Shown: positions 1 to 12,200 of the stretch, piece by piece
Layout: every line of letters starts with the position of its first letter
How positions within the stretch are numbered: position 1 is the first letter of the stretch
Source of the DNA: Nereocystis luetkeana
Lineage: Eukaryota > Sar > Phaeophyceae > Laminariales > Laminariaceae
Length of the DNA stretch: 64,000 bases
Assembly (NCBI GenBank): GCA_031213475.1
Contig: JARUPZ010000003.1
Location: 7,928,740-7,992,739, forward strand
Direction: 5' to 3'
The notes under the pieces: model-generated
The model's database searches: none
Told to the model about the DNA's origin: nothing
What the model saw: only the letters and a program-made list of their open reading frames with translations
Translations under genes and position numbers: made by a program

Positions 1-396
1 GGCTTTGGTCCCGGATGACATCACAGTGGATAGCGGAGGGGGGGGGTGGGGGGGGCTGGAGTGCCACGCACGACCGGGGATATCGTCGCTGTTTCATATT
101 CAAAACGTCAGGTATTCTAAACGGGGAAAATGTTTCCCGGCTTGACTTCGAAACAGTCGACATTACCGCCGTATAAAAGAGCGTTCAGTTCGCGCACGGG
201 TGCGGTCGTTTCTCAGCGCTGCTCGTTTTCTTCTCGAAAAACGGTATTAAAGGTGCCGCACAAAGTAGGTTCTCGACCGGATCTTTTCCGAAAACAACCA
301 TTTTTTTCGGCATGGGGGCAACCTTCCCGTCCCAGAAACCAAATCGAGCGACGAAAGACGATCGCACCACCTGTTGGTGAACTCAAGGCTATTTAC

Positions 397-432
397 CCTA
401 ACCCTAACAATAACCCTAACAATAAGCGTAAC
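397..432 (+). repeat. Short telomere-like CCCTAA units
   Basis: TACCCTAACCCTAACAATAA and CCCTAACAATAAGCGTAAC: three CCCTAA units in a degenerate A/C-rich repeat. Too short to be a telomere. Confidence 0.45.
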
Positions 433-956
433 ACTATCACTAACACGAACACCAGCCCCGGCTATCTCGGAAAATTCTCGGAAACAAAGGACGCGGTGAA
501 GAAATACTTTTAATAATAATTCTTGTGGACTATCAGCCACTTGGGTGAAGTTGAGGCCTCCAAGCTCCTATACCACAACGCGTATTATATCGTCTACGTA
601 CAGACAACGACGACGACGAGGAGAAATAGCATGGGGGGGGGGGGTTAAGAGACGGTTTTCGTACGCAAAAACTAAACGCCGAGGAATAATCGGGTCGAAG
701 GAAGTTTTTTTTTGTAGATAGTTGCAGCAGTATTTTGTGCCGGTAGTTTGGGGGCGGGGGCGGGGAATCTTCAATTAACAATCGGACAGGCGTTTTGCCC
801 TTGCCCAGCAGAGCCGCGAGAAAAGAGCAAATGCGCAAACGTTCATGGGGGGCGGGGAGGGGAACGCGATTCGATCCACCGATGGCCCTTCATTCCATTC
901 ACATGCGCCCAACTCGCCTCGCCGGGTCAACCACCCCTACCCCCTACACCTATTCT

Positions 957-1480
957 ATATAGGTTGGGTTGGCGGCGGTTGGCAACGGCACTGTAAAACA
1001 TACCAGGTACTACTCACTACGTGAGCTAGACAACCAGGGTGCCGTTTTGTTATTTTTTTGGCGGTCGCCCACAGCTGGTCGCCGAGCTATCAAATAGATC
1101 ATTTGTGCGAGGTAAAGAAGCTTTACTCCGCACAAGGAAATTGATCACTGGTGTTCATGGTAAGGCACCCAAGAGCCAGTTACATAGTACTCCCATTGCT
1201 GTCTCCGGAAGTGCCTACACCGGAAACTAAAGTAACAGATCGAAGCTGTCATCCTCACGCAAGTCCGCCTCACAAGCGGTTCTTAGTAGGATGCGGCTCA
1301 CCCTTCATGCAACTCGCCGGACACCCCACGGGGCTTCGCACTTGGTGCAATCAATGTCTGCCTGGTCGGTGAAAAGTCGGCATGCTCCGTCCCGGCATTG
1401 TAGGGATGCGAGGGTCTCATGCGACTACGGTCATGCATGAGATCGAGTACATCTCTCCTATCGAGTACCCCCCCCCCCCT
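957..1480 (+). mobile_element. Family A retroposon copy 1, full length
   Basis: Starts TATATAGGTTGGGTTGG after a C-rich stretch and ends with two GAGTAC units and a C run. It shares with the other copies the central blocks GACAACCAGGGTGCCG, CTCACAAGCGGTTCTTAG, CTTGGTGCAA and GGGATGCGAGGGTCT. Copy 2 follows head to tail after about 25 bases. Confidence 0.85.
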
Positions 1481-1502
1481 CCCCGTATATCCATATTTTA
1501 TG

Positions 1503-2028
1503 TGTATAGGCTGGGTTGCCCTCGGTTGGCGACGACGCTGTAGCACACGCCTCTCACTGCGTGAGCTAGACAACCAGGGCACCGTTTTATTTCTTTGGCG
1601 GTCACCACGGGTGATGGTCGAGTTAGATAATTTTTGAACGGGGTGGAGAACGTTAACACCTCTCAAGGGGCATGATCGTATCACGTAGTGACTTGTATAG
1701 TAATGCACCCACGAGGCAGTTACGTAGTATAATCTATCCCTTTGCTGTCCCCGGAAGTGGCCACACCAGAAAACAAATCAACTCATCGGTGCTGTCATCC
1801 ATACGCAAGAAAATCCGCGAAAAAAAGCGGTTCGTAATACGATAGGATATAGGATGCAACTCACCCTTCACGCGACTCGCCCCACAACCCTACGTTTGGC
1901 TTCGCGCTTGGTGCAAGCAACGTTCGCCTGGTAGGTGGAAACCTGACGTGCTCCGCCCCGGTAAGGTCGAGGTGCGAGGGTCTATGGTCATACGACTACA
2001 GCCAGGCATGGCATGAGTACACCCCCCC
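1503..2028 (+). mobile_element. Family A copy 2, full length, tandem to copy 1
   Basis: Begins TATAGGCTGGGTTGCC directly downstream of the C tail of copy 1. It ends with one GAGTAC unit and seven Cs. It is more diverged than copy 1 and carries a small expansion in the ACAAGCGG block. Confidence 0.82.
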
Positions 2029-2134
2029 TGGACTACGAGCACCCCTATAGAGCTGCGCCTGACGTTGCCGAGAACAAAATTGCTTGGGAGTAGTTGTGGG
2101 GACATTTTTGACAGGGGTCAGGGTTCAAGTTACT

Positions 2135-2242
2135 ATTACGGGGGACCATAGTTAACAGGACCTGTCGTATACATAAAAACCTATATATTTGACCATTTCT
2201 ACTAACCATATTTGGCCCTATCAACTATGGTCCCCCGTAATA
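2135..2242. mobile_element. MITE type 1, copy 1
   Basis: Terminal inverted repeats TATTACGGGGGACCATAGTT and its complement, about 108 bp, with an AT-rich centre containing CCTATATATTTGACCATTT. Flanking TA suggests a TA target. Confidence 0.82.
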
Positions 2243-2589
2243 ATAGCTCGGAGAACGCGGCTTGTGGTATGGGGGGGGTAGCTGTTGCTTACAGTCTCCG
2301 TGCCGCGCTCGCGGAATGTGCAGTTTGCAACGTCGGGGGGGGGTGAGGTGAGGACAAGGCAATGGACGATTGATGGCGACAATAAACTTTGGGCAATACA
2401 GTTTGGGTCTTTGCGTCACATTTTTTGCAATGTGTTTATTTTTGTGCTTTCTGTGTTGCACGCACGCCGACACTGCTAAATCAAACAGATGAACACCGGT
2501 CACGAACAAGAGTGCAGTTCGAACAATAAACCACGATAAAAACATCCTTCAAATAACCACCCATCCCAATAAAGCCCAATCTAGCCAAC

Positions 2590-2705
2590 GCATCCCTCAA
2601 ACTTACCCCACCCCACCCCACCTCATCCCATGCCTAACCCACCCCAACCCAGCCCAACCCACCCTACCCCACTCCCACCTCATTCCCACCCCACCCCACC
2701 GCCCA
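2590..2705 (+). repeat. Degenerate CCCCA minisatellite
   Basis: Units of CCCCACCCCAC and CAACCCA over 115 bases, directly beyond the donor of the first gene (its intron on the minus strand). Confidence 0.6.
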
Positions 2706-2715
2706 CCGTACTCAC

Positions 2716-4316
2716 CCGCCCAGCTTGAGAAGTCGGTCCGCGACCGCGATATCCTCCTCGCAGACGCCCAGCCTCAAGAGCGCCTTGAAGCGCTTCATCT
2801 GCTCGACCGTGATCCCGATGCGCCTGGCCAGCAGCTCCTCCTTGGTGTACTTGCACGACATGTGCTCCTCGCCCCAGGTAGATTTTGCCGGCGGCGCCGC
2901 CGTCTCTTTCTCTTCCCCCACCCCCGCCTCGGATGCAGCGCTAGCGTCGGCAGCAGCGTCTTCTTTATTTGTTGTTTCTTCTTCTTCTTCTTCTCTTCCT
3001 TCTTCTTTTTTTTCTTCTTCTTCTCCTTCTCCTTCTTCTTCTTGTTTTTCGTCACTTGGAAGCTTTTCAGGAATGCTCGGCATGGACTCGCCTCCTCCTC
3101 CTCCTGAAGGTGTCAAGTCGTTAAAATGTTGCTCGGCTGCTGCTACTACTACTGCGACTGCTGCTGTACTTTCAATGGATGTTTCTACTGTTGTGGTGGT
3201 TCCCGGCGAGGCAATGTCGTCTGGAGACTCCACTTTGTGCATCTCCACCTCGGCCGCGCTTTCGCCACCGGCAGGTTCGGCGACTGTGGTAGTAGTACCT
3301 GGCGTGACTTCAGGCTGCGTCCCATCGTGCATCTCGACCACGTCTGCGCCCTCGAAAGCAACGGCGTTTGCGATGGTAGCACACATCGAGGAGTCATCTG
3401 GAGGTATCTCGACTTCGGCCGCTCTTCCGGCAGGAGATTCTGCGGCGGCGGTGGTGGTAGTGGTGGTGATGGTGGTGGTGGTGGTGGTGGTGGTGGTCGT
3501 AGTGATACCGGGTGCGGAGGCGTCATCTGGAGGCATATCGCTGCGCACCTCGACCTCGGCCGGCGAGGAGTCATCTGGAGGTATCTCGACGTCTTCCGCG
3601 TTTCCGGCAGGAGATTCTGCGGCGGTGGTGGTGGTAGTGGTGGTGGTAATGATACCGGGCGCGGAGGCGTCCTCTGGAGGCACATCGTTGCGCACCTCGA
3701 CCTCGGCCACGCATCCAGCAAGAGCCTCTTCGCCAACACTCTGCGCAGCGTTATTTTGGGGTTCCTCCGTGTCGTGCATCTCGACCAGGGCCCCACCTTC
3801 CCCACACCTTTCGGCGGCATTTGCAGTAGTAGCACCCGGCGCAACGTCATTACCTTCAGGCGCCCCCGCGTGCGTCTCGGCCACGTTTCCAGCAGGAGCA
3901 TCGTCGGTGGTAGCCTGGCCTGCGGCAGTGACGTCTCGAGGTGCCCCATCGCGCGGCTCAATCGCGTATTCAGCGGGAGCTTCGTCGGTAGTGCTCGGTG
4001 CGGCGCCATCTTGAGGCCCCTCGTCGTTGGTCAGGCTCCGCTCTATTTCTTCCCCTTCTTTTCCTTTCACCACGGCAGGAGACGGGCGCAACGGGGCGGC
4101 GGCGGCGGCGGCGTCAGTCAAGACTTCACCGCCCGCCTCCTCCGCCACCAGCGATTCGTTCTCTTCGCAAGGAGGGCCGACGACTCCAGCGCAATTCGGA
4201 CTGCCGCCATCGTTGCCTTTCGTTGCGCTGGTGGCGTCCCAAGGGTCCCCGGCGTCAGCTGTAGTAGCAGCACCGCCGTTACCGTGGGCATCGCTCTGGC
4301 CGTTGCCACCTTTCAT
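2716..4316 (-). CDS. First exon of an unrecognised Thr/Glu/Ala-rich protein (5' complete, 3' continues left)
   Basis: An open frame of 533 codons starts at ATG 4316 and ends at a strong donor GG|GTGAGT, with the intron beginning at 2715. The in-frame stop just past the donor is therefore probably not used. The protein is low-complexity. It is acidic and alanine-rich and built from loose repeats of about 30-40 residues around APxGNxAE and EVEIPPDDSS. Two long threonine runs come from duplicated DNA at about 3400-3700, and a Glu/Lys-rich block follows. Only the last 45 residues look folded, with CKYTKEELLARR and GVCEEDIAVADRLL helices just before the donor. I do not recognise this segment. Downstream exons were not found in 1-2700, which is filled with repeats, so they probably lie outside the window. 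The coding frame is well supported by length and by the donor; the function is unknown. Confidence 0.6.
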
Positions 4317-4599
4317 AGCTGCTCAAAGTTGTTCACCAAACTCTGTGCAAAACCGACGGTTAGTGCGCACAACCGGCCGCGTGTTGCGCTCACACTTGGT
4401 ACCTGGTAAAGGGTTCCAGCAAGAGCGTAGTCTCTGCCGTGCCACAATATGTACGCGGTGGTGGTGGTTGGGGTGTTGGTGTTGGTGTTGGTGTTGGTGG
4501 TGGTGGTGGTGACGGTGGTGTTGGCGGCGGCGGCGGTGGTGGTATTAGTTATCTTTTCTCGCTGCCATGCTCCGTTGGGCTATATCTGGCTTGACGTCA

Positions 4600-4760
4600 G
4601 CGGCAACAGCAGCAGCAACACCGATAATAATTACAATAACAAGAGCAGCGGGAACAAAGGCAGCGGGAACAACAGCAACAACAACGACAATCGCGGCAAC
4701 AACAGCAACAACAGCAACAACAGCAACAACAGCAACAACAGCAAGGACAACATCAACAGC
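4600..4760 (+). repeat. CAACAG trinucleotide/hexanucleotide repeat
   Basis: Interrupted CAACAGCAACAACAG units upstream of the first gene. Reading frames across it are an effect of the repeat. Confidence 0.7.
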
Positions 4761-4988
4761 GCCAATAATTGGACGTGGGGGGGGGGACTGAAGCAGGCCA
4801 AGCCCTCGAGTTAGCAAAAAATTACATCAGTGATATGGGGAAAAAAACAAAAAAGGAAGAGCTGCTGCGCATCGGATGCTAGAACCTGCGGGGCGGTGAA
4901 ACAAGAACAAACACGAGTTGCTGTGTGTGATGCGCTCCCCACACATGACAGAGCCTTGTGCATTGCCACGTTGCCATATGCATAACGC

Positions 4989-5120
4989 AGGGGTCGGGGG
5001 GTGGGGGGCGGCGTGTCTCATGCCATTCATGGCCGTAGTCGCATGAACATAGACCCTCGCATCGCTACCATGCCGGAACGGAGCACGTCTGGTTTTCACC
5101 GACCAGGCAGATATTTCTTG
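4989..5120 (-). mobile_element. Family A copy 3, 5'-truncated
   Basis: A G-rich tract (the tail on this strand) is followed by CATGGCCGTAGTCGCATGA and CCGACCAGGCAGATA; only the 3' 110 bases are kept. Confidence 0.75.
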
Positions 5121-6520
5121 CGGCGGGGGGCGGGCGGGGGGTCGTTGGGAAGTGCCGACACCAACGCTGGCTGTCAGACGGCGAATCTAAACCTTCTTAC
5201 CACTGCCCTTGCCGTCTGTTGTACGATACGGGATACATTACAGGGCTGCAGTAGTGTCGGACATCACACAAAACAGGAAAGCACTTCACAACAAACGAGG
5301 GGAGACTACCACTTACGAAGTATTCTAGAAAATGATTCAGGGTCGCTGCTGTAACCCCAAGCCTAAGCCTACACCTGAGCGAAGGCCAACCAGACCCAAT
5401 CAACCATTGGGTAGCAACAGCTTCTTTGTCTCGTACCACGGTACACAAGTGTGTGCCAACCCTTTCCTCGCATACCTGGTGAGTGGTAGGCCCTACTGAT
5501 GTGTGCAGTACTACATTACGGGTGAAACAAACCGTGGCTGAGGTGATACTTCCGGTGAAAGAAGAATTTCGGGAGCGGTTTTCGAAGTGATTTTTTTTAC
5601 CGTGTAGGCGTATTAAGTTGTGTTGTGCGAAACACATGCCCTTTCTGAAATAAGAAAGTGCAACAAATATATTTCAACAAGAATGGCTACGTGTACTGTA
5701 GCCCTGGGCCGTGTCCCGGTCCCGGTTTCTTATTGTAATACAAGGTACCAGGTACCAGGTATGCGTTAACATTTTTGCCCCCATATATCTATATAAGTAT
5801 AGCCCAACGGACTGCAGTAGCAATGCCTCAACACATGGAGTCGTCGGCAGGACACGAACCTGCGCGTGAAATCACAACGGATTGGAAACACAGGTGATAA
5901 CTGACTGTCTGACTGACTGACTGGCTGCCATGACTAATATGTGATTGCTGCTGCTGTTTATCTATTCGCATAATAATAACCTCAAGGGTCCAAAATGCCA
6001 GGGGTACGGGGAACTCTGTTCATTATGTACTGCTGGTGAAGAAGAGCGTTCTTTTCGTGGCGAAAAGGAGATTATCGCGCATTCGTAAATACAAGGAGTC
6101 TGCTCATACAACAAGCAGAGAGCGAAACGCTGACGACAGGTATACGATAGATAACCGATCGGAGCCGAAAGCGAAACAAGGGTTCTCTGGACTGATGTGG
6201 ACATCAATCAGCCCTTTAAGGAACGCCGAGATAGTGCGTAGCGAGGCCAGAACAAACTATAACACCATAACTTTGGTGTTATCAGCTGTCTACGAGCTAA
6301 ATATGAGAGAGCACCAAGGGTTTAGGATCGTGTCGCGTCCGTCCAGTACGACTGCTTGCATTTTTTTCTTGTAAAAGTCGGACACCAATCACCGTGTGTG
6401 TCGTCCCCCAGCAGTCACGCTTTGGAAAGTTTTCCTGTTGTGTAGTGCCCGGAGACGGAAAATAATTTTGTCCTCTCTATTTTCAGTATGAATGAATTAA
6501 AATATTATCGCCACCTATGA

Positions 6521-6630
6521 TACATTCGATGAAAATCGACGAGCAGTGGGAATGCTGAACCCTATGGTATGCGCGACAAAAAGTAAAGGCACGTACCGGG
6601 AGGGAGAAGGGACGATACCTGTGACCACGG
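6521..6630 (+). repeat. Dispersed 110 bp repeat, copy 1
   Basis: ATTCGATGAAAATCGACGAG, GGCACGTACCGGGAGGGAGA and CCTGTGACCACGG recur in the same order at 48648-48760. Confidence 0.55.
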
Positions 6631-9126
6631 CTTGTCCAGAAGATCGCTGAGGGTAAAGCCTCCTACGAGTTAGGCTGCAAAGCAAAAGTGATGACTAATT
6701 TAAAAAAAGAAGAAAAAAAAAAAATGATCATCGGCGATTTCCCCCCTCTGTGTCCCAAGAGGGTCAAAATCTGGCGACATACTATTGATACTGTAACTAC
6801 AGTACCGGTACAGTACAATATAGTACGAAAAATGATCCGCGGTAGTATCAATGCGAGTGCGCGTAGGTAGCCGCGAAAACTTCTTCTGCCCTGTATCATG
6901 TGTGTGCGAGTGTTGCTACTGCTGTACCCACCAAGAACGATGGTGCAGTGGCGATGATGGTCTCCAGCGGACCGGGTTTGCCGGGGGAATGCCGCCCTAC
7001 TGCTGTTAACAGTTAATAATACCGTATTACACTACCTTCCCTATTAACAGCATCTATCTCATGGTTCAGCGCTTCGGTGAAGTAAAGAAGAGACAGCAGC
7101 CCAATTGTGAACGAATATTCAATGCACCCGAGGTACCTCGTACCAGGGGGATCATATAAACATACGTACGTACGTGTGCATCGAAGGATCGAAGGGCCTT
7201 TGCGTAACATGGGATAATGTATCTCTCGCCCAACTCAAGCGAACGGTGAGAAACGGAAGGAGACTACCGCAAACGAACGGGACAAGGTGTTACAGGGCCA
7301 AGGCAAAGAGCGCCGTGAGCAGCCAAAATTCTCGATTCCATGTGTGTATTCTTCTGCGGGCGCTGTCATATGCTACCCTTTCCTATCCTGCTGCGAATAT
7401 GTACGACAAGTACTACAGCAGTTAACACTAGTGTAAAGAACGCAGAAAGACGACCACGCAGCAAGACGAAGAGATGAAAGGTGCAGCCTCATCATTTGCC
7501 CAAGTACCAACCGTCTTGTCTTTGTGAACGCGCAGAAGCAGCGATAGAGTACTACTGCACTGCTGTAGTATCACGCACTATTATTCCCTGTATCTCGGCA
7601 CGCGTCCTGCTTTTGATTCGTCGTGTGGATACTGCCGCCCGTCCTACGTACGCGTGCAGTTTGTCTGGGTCTGCGAGCGTACCCAACAACAGCAGTCTGC
7701 TCGCAATAAAACCACAGCCCAACAGGCCATGCCTTGGCGACGAGCCGTATACCAGGTATATATACGTAAATCAGGAGGAAGGGAGTAGGAGAAGGTCACC
7801 CACCGATCGATACATTTGCAGGTAGGCGCACCTCCTGCGCCCTTCCAGACCACGCAAGCGCACGCACGCACTCTGCCCCCAACCACCGTTATCCTTCTCG
7901 AGGAGAAATATCTACAAGGTAGTGTACGCCAATCACACTTTGAGTTTTACAATGTCCCGACACAACTGACAAGAAGAAACAGACATTACTTTTAGATATG
8001 TTTCATCCTTGGTACGAGTACATATATATGTCATCGTTCGGCCTGTGTGGTGTGTGCGGGGACATCTCTGACTCTCTCGCCTCATCACGACTCACGAGAG
8101 TTGGTCGCGGTTCTCCTCGTCGCTGATGTAACGCGGTAGGTGTCACCCCCAAAGCGAGCGAGGGTCCTCCTCCTCCGGCTGCCCCTCTTCTTGTTGTGAA
8201 CAGCGTGTACGTACAGCACCGTTGTGGTGCTGCGCCTTTGCTTGCTTGTGGTGCCTTTGTGTTGTCGGGCAACTGCTCCTGCAGCTGCGGTATGTTGCGT
8301 ACCACTTTGAACGTAAATATAAGGATCGTTTGTATATCAATATGAAGAACCAACGGTATTTAAATTTATGTCCAAAGTAGCATGTTCTTCGGATTTTTGC
8401 GGTTTAGCCTCGGCGCAACTACCACCCCGCGTCTACGTAGAAATCCACCGTGTGTATCTTGCTATTATCTTGGATAATGTACGGGCGTGTTGTCCCTGTT
8501 TGTATCCTACCGTACGTTCCGTTTGGGCCAACAGTGGCCGTTTCGTCTTCAAAGAAAATGTCGAATGGGCGGACTATTGGTCGAATGAGCGTGTTGCGTA
8601 TTGTCATGTTGTCATGTGTTGTCACCCATGGAATACCCAGTATGATACTCACGCCCATATACGCACGTAGGAGCCTTTAGCGATCGTGACCGCGACAGGG
8701 AGCCTGGTGTGGTGGTCGCGGAGGGAGTTGTTGGAACCACAGGCGGATGTAAGAGGCGCGAAGCGAGAAAACAAAGTGGACACAACCGACAAAAAAAAAT
8801 GCGCGTGTTTCGTACTTCAACGAAAGGCGAGACTGACTGCTGTGGCGATACGTACGAGTAGTGATACGAATAGATACTTCCTATCACTACAGCAGTACCT
8901 GTACCTGTATATGTGTACATCAGATATAGTTCGAAGATGCGCCGGGTGTGCCGAACGTCGTAGCTAGCAAGGTTACGTGTATTTGGGTTTGTTCGCGAGG
9001 TGGGGGGCTGCTTTTGTCAGGGATCTCGTCTACGCGAAAAGAGGCTGCCCCTCGTCCTGCTCCTCCATCCTGACTACAAGAAGTACAGCTGTGGTTACAG
9101 CAGCAGCAGCAGCAGTAGTTAACTAG

Positions 9127-9252
9127 ATGGATCGCACGAATCTGTCCAACGCGGTCATCACGAGGGGGGGCTCGCTTTCTCCCAGATCCAAGTCCGGCTC
9201 GGCGTCACCTAGTCGAGGGTGCTACGTAACCGAAGACCAATTCCCACAGCAG
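9127..9252 (+). CDS. Coiled-coil gene exon 1 (start codon)
   Basis: ATG at 9127 opens 42 codons, Ser/Gly/Arg-rich (GSLSPRSKSGSASPS), ending at CAG|GTAGGTG in phase 0. A (CAG)n tract lies just upstream in the presumed 5' UTR. The first intron is 4.8 kb and holds the TRIM element and three short palindromic MITEs. Confidence 0.65.
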
Positions 9253-12200
9253 GTAGGTGAATCGATGGGTCTGGGGTGTGCGCGTGGGTGGGTGGGTGGG
9301 TGGGTGGGTGGGTAGGGAGGGTTGGTGGGTGGGTAGGGTGGGTGGGTGGGTACACAAGGCTCAAGGAACATCATACACTTCGTGGATTGACTTGACACCC
9401 AGCAATAATATACCTGGCATAGCGTGGGCGACTTCGGCCCGGCTAGCTTCGACGATACGGTTGATACCCTAACGGACTACTGCTGCTGTACACCACACTA
9501 CAGCAACTAACTAACTGTAGAACAATCATCCAAGCAATTTCCCAGATGGGCCCGGAGCTTTTAGGGTCAGCTTTTTTAGGACCGCAGTCCCGTTTTGGGA
9601 ACAAACCACTCAGCATACTATTAATATAGTAGAAAGTAAATTGACCCCAAAACGGGACTGCAGTCCTACAAGGGTCCAGGGGACACTACGTAGCACCCCC
9701 ACGAATTCATCAAGTACCCGCGCGTAGGTGTTTCGGCAACATATACAATCGACTTGGACTACTTGTAGAGCAAGGGATTTGCAACCAAGATCCGTATTTC
9801 GTAGATAGAGATGTAGAATAGTCCATGTAATAAATACCCTGGTATACTAGAACCCTTTTTATAGCCCCTTTTTCGTTCCTTTTTTGTGCTCAATAACTTA
9901 CTTTAGAACCGCAGTCTCGTTTTGGGGACAAACTACTCGGTAGTTGACTGGTTTGCCCCCAGAAACGGGACTGCGGTTCTGAAAGGGTTAACACCCATCA
10001 TGGGAACGTAGCTTTGCCTCCCGCAGCACGTTCGACGACGACTACGTTGTAATAAAACTGAAGAGATATGTCATCCGCCTGGAAGACATCAATATTTCAG
10101 TGAAGGTCATTTCTTTTTCGGGGATGTACCTGTAATGTATCGTAGCTATTTATTGTGCTATGCTCACTTGCGTGAAATGAAAAAAAAAATGGCGTTATTG
10201 CGAGCTTTTTGTGCTACTCGCTAACACAAAAACACATCGTGCGTCGTTCCTGGCTGCCTACGTACGACTGCCGTCTGGCGCACCCGACGCCCTCACACAC
10301 CCCATCAGGACCATCCCTCAATTCCGCGGCATGTATTTTCCTGTGAGGAGCTGCAGATAGATGTCCGCAAGTGAAGTGCAAACCTTCTGTGCGGGGTTGT
10401 TTTTCGTCTCCATTTATTTATGCACCCCACATTTGGACCAACTTCGACCACTGCAGCAACTCTAAGTCGAGGGACAGGCCTCTGTTGATAACCTGCCGGA
10501 TTCATCTCGAGAGAAACACGAGCTGCTGTGATGAACCTCTTTCAAGTCACTGTCGCTCTCTGGAAAGCTGGCACCCAAGCGGCCCCTGGTCCCCGGGTTT
10601 CCTGTCCCTCTAATATCTACATGTTTTATCGGAACAGAAAACACATATCTCTAGTGTAACACGCTGCGTTTACAACTTCGGCTGCTTCATGCTTTTACCA
10701 GAGAGCGACGGTGACTTGAAAGAGGTTCATCACAGTAGTGCTAAGTGTATAGCAGTATGGACCTAGGGGCCGACTACTGTTGGCAGGTTGATGCCTTAGG
10801 GGCCGCTGTGGTCACTGACACGAGGTGCTTGACGATGTTATAAGCTCTTATATTAGTTGCTGTTTGCTTCGCCATATATATGTCTTCTGAACGAAGGGGC
10901 GAGACGCTCAGCAGAAAAGCAGGCGATAACGCCTGCCAGGTATGATGAGGGTACGATTACTACAAACCATAACGCCGCAATAGGGGAGAGGGGATACCAT
11001 AACATTAGCCCACTCTAAAGGGTCGTGTATTCAGATTCATAGAAAAATCAGGCATAAACAAAATCACTCCGGAGAATTCGGAGGATAAATCGAAGATGCG
11101 GCGCTTCACAATCCACTCCCACACCTCTAACTTGCAAGGTTGTGGGTGATTACACGTGGACACTGCGACACGCGCGGAGATTTAAGACTAGTGTCGTTTA
11201 CGCGGAGCGGAAATTTACGACTAGTGTCGTTTACGCGGGGACCAGGAGGGCCGGGCACTCCCGGTGCTCGCGGCGGAGAGGCTACGGCGGCAATCATGCA
11301 GTCGTCTTTGCCAGGACCAGGAGCTACAAGTATGCCTGGTGCCGGCCGGGAAGAGCCTACTGCAGCTGAAAGGCGGCCGTCTTCGCGGAGGCCAGGGGCG
11401 GTACGCATCCCTGGTGCCGGCGGTGGTGAACATGTAGGACCTATGATCTCAACCAGAGGACCGTCTTCGCCGGGACGAGGAGCGGTATGCATAATAACTG
11501 GTGCAGGCGGTGAAGGGGCGACGCTGTCTCCATTTGTTGGGGATCTAGAAGTATTTTTCAGATTATTGGCAAGAGGGAATTCACGTTTCTTCAAAAGCGA
11601 TTTCATGGGGGACGTGAGATGATTCGAACTCACGACCGACGATTCATGTCCTGCTGACGACGCCAGTGTTGAATGTAAAGCAGTATGGACCTAGGGGCCG
11701 ATTACTGCATCAGGTTGATGCAATTGGCTCTGCTCTGGTCTCTCACACGAGGTGCTTGACGATTATATAAGTTCTTGTATTATTAGTTGTTGCCTCGCCA
11801 GATAGATGTCTTCTGGACAAAGGGGCGAGGCGCTCATCATCAGAAAAGCAGGCGATGTCGCCTGTCAGGTATGATGACGGGACGATTGCCACACGCCATA
11901 ACGCCGCAACAGGGGAGAGGGGATGCCATAACAGCAGCTTGTGTTTTTTTGGACTGATCACCCTCCCGTTCTCAACCGACAGAGACCTACATCTCGACTT
12001 AAAGGTGCTGCAGTGGTCGGAATTGGTCGAAATTTGAAGCGCAAATTTAATGAGACAAAAACCGACCCCCGACTAGACGGTTTCAACTTCACTCGCGGAC
12101 AGCTACAGCTCCTCACAGGATACTACAGCCAGCATAATAATTGAGGGATGCTCTTGGTGGGAGGTGTGAGGGTATCGAGTGCGCCAGACGGCAGCAGTCG

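Larger units (their letters stand above)
4764..9126. other. Intergenic region between divergent genes
   Basis: Apart from family A copy 3, a dispersed 110 bp repeat (6521-6630), A-rich tracts and (CAG)n near 9100, I see no exon with a convincing splice site or protein. Promoters for the two flanking genes should lie here, but no element can be named from sequence. Confidence 0.4.
10739..11933 (-). mobile_element. Miniature LTR retrotransposon (TRIM), 1195 bp
   Basis: Two direct repeats of about 266 bp (10739-11004 and 11667-11933) both begin TG and end CA and flank a 662 bp interior. They share GCAGTATGGACCTAGGGGCC, CACGAGGTGCTTGACGAT and GGGGAGAGGGGAT. One base inside the right LTR on the minus strand is TGGCGTCGTCAGCAGGAC, a primer-binding-site-like sequence, so the element reads on the minus strand. 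A purine-rich patch precedes the other LTR. It encodes no reverse transcriptase. It lies in intron 1 of the coiled-coil gene. No perfect target duplication was found (AGTAG against GCAGC). Confidence 0.78.

Noticed and set aside
397..432. Telomere or chromosome end
   Set aside because: Only three CCCTAA units, with unique sequence on both sides.
130..513. Plus-strand frame of 127 codons near the left edge
   Set aside because: No recognisable domain, overlapping frames on the other strand, and the second half is the CCCTAA-like repeat.
1298..1708. 136-codon minus-strand frame
   Set aside because: It is antisense to the tandem family A copies 1 and 2 and is not shared by other copies.
11603..11640. 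Possible tRNA gene (TTCGAAT loop)
   Set aside because: Only a T-loop-like stretch is present. The T stem does not pair over five bases with a seven-base loop, and no D or anticodon arm is seen. It lies inside the TRIM.
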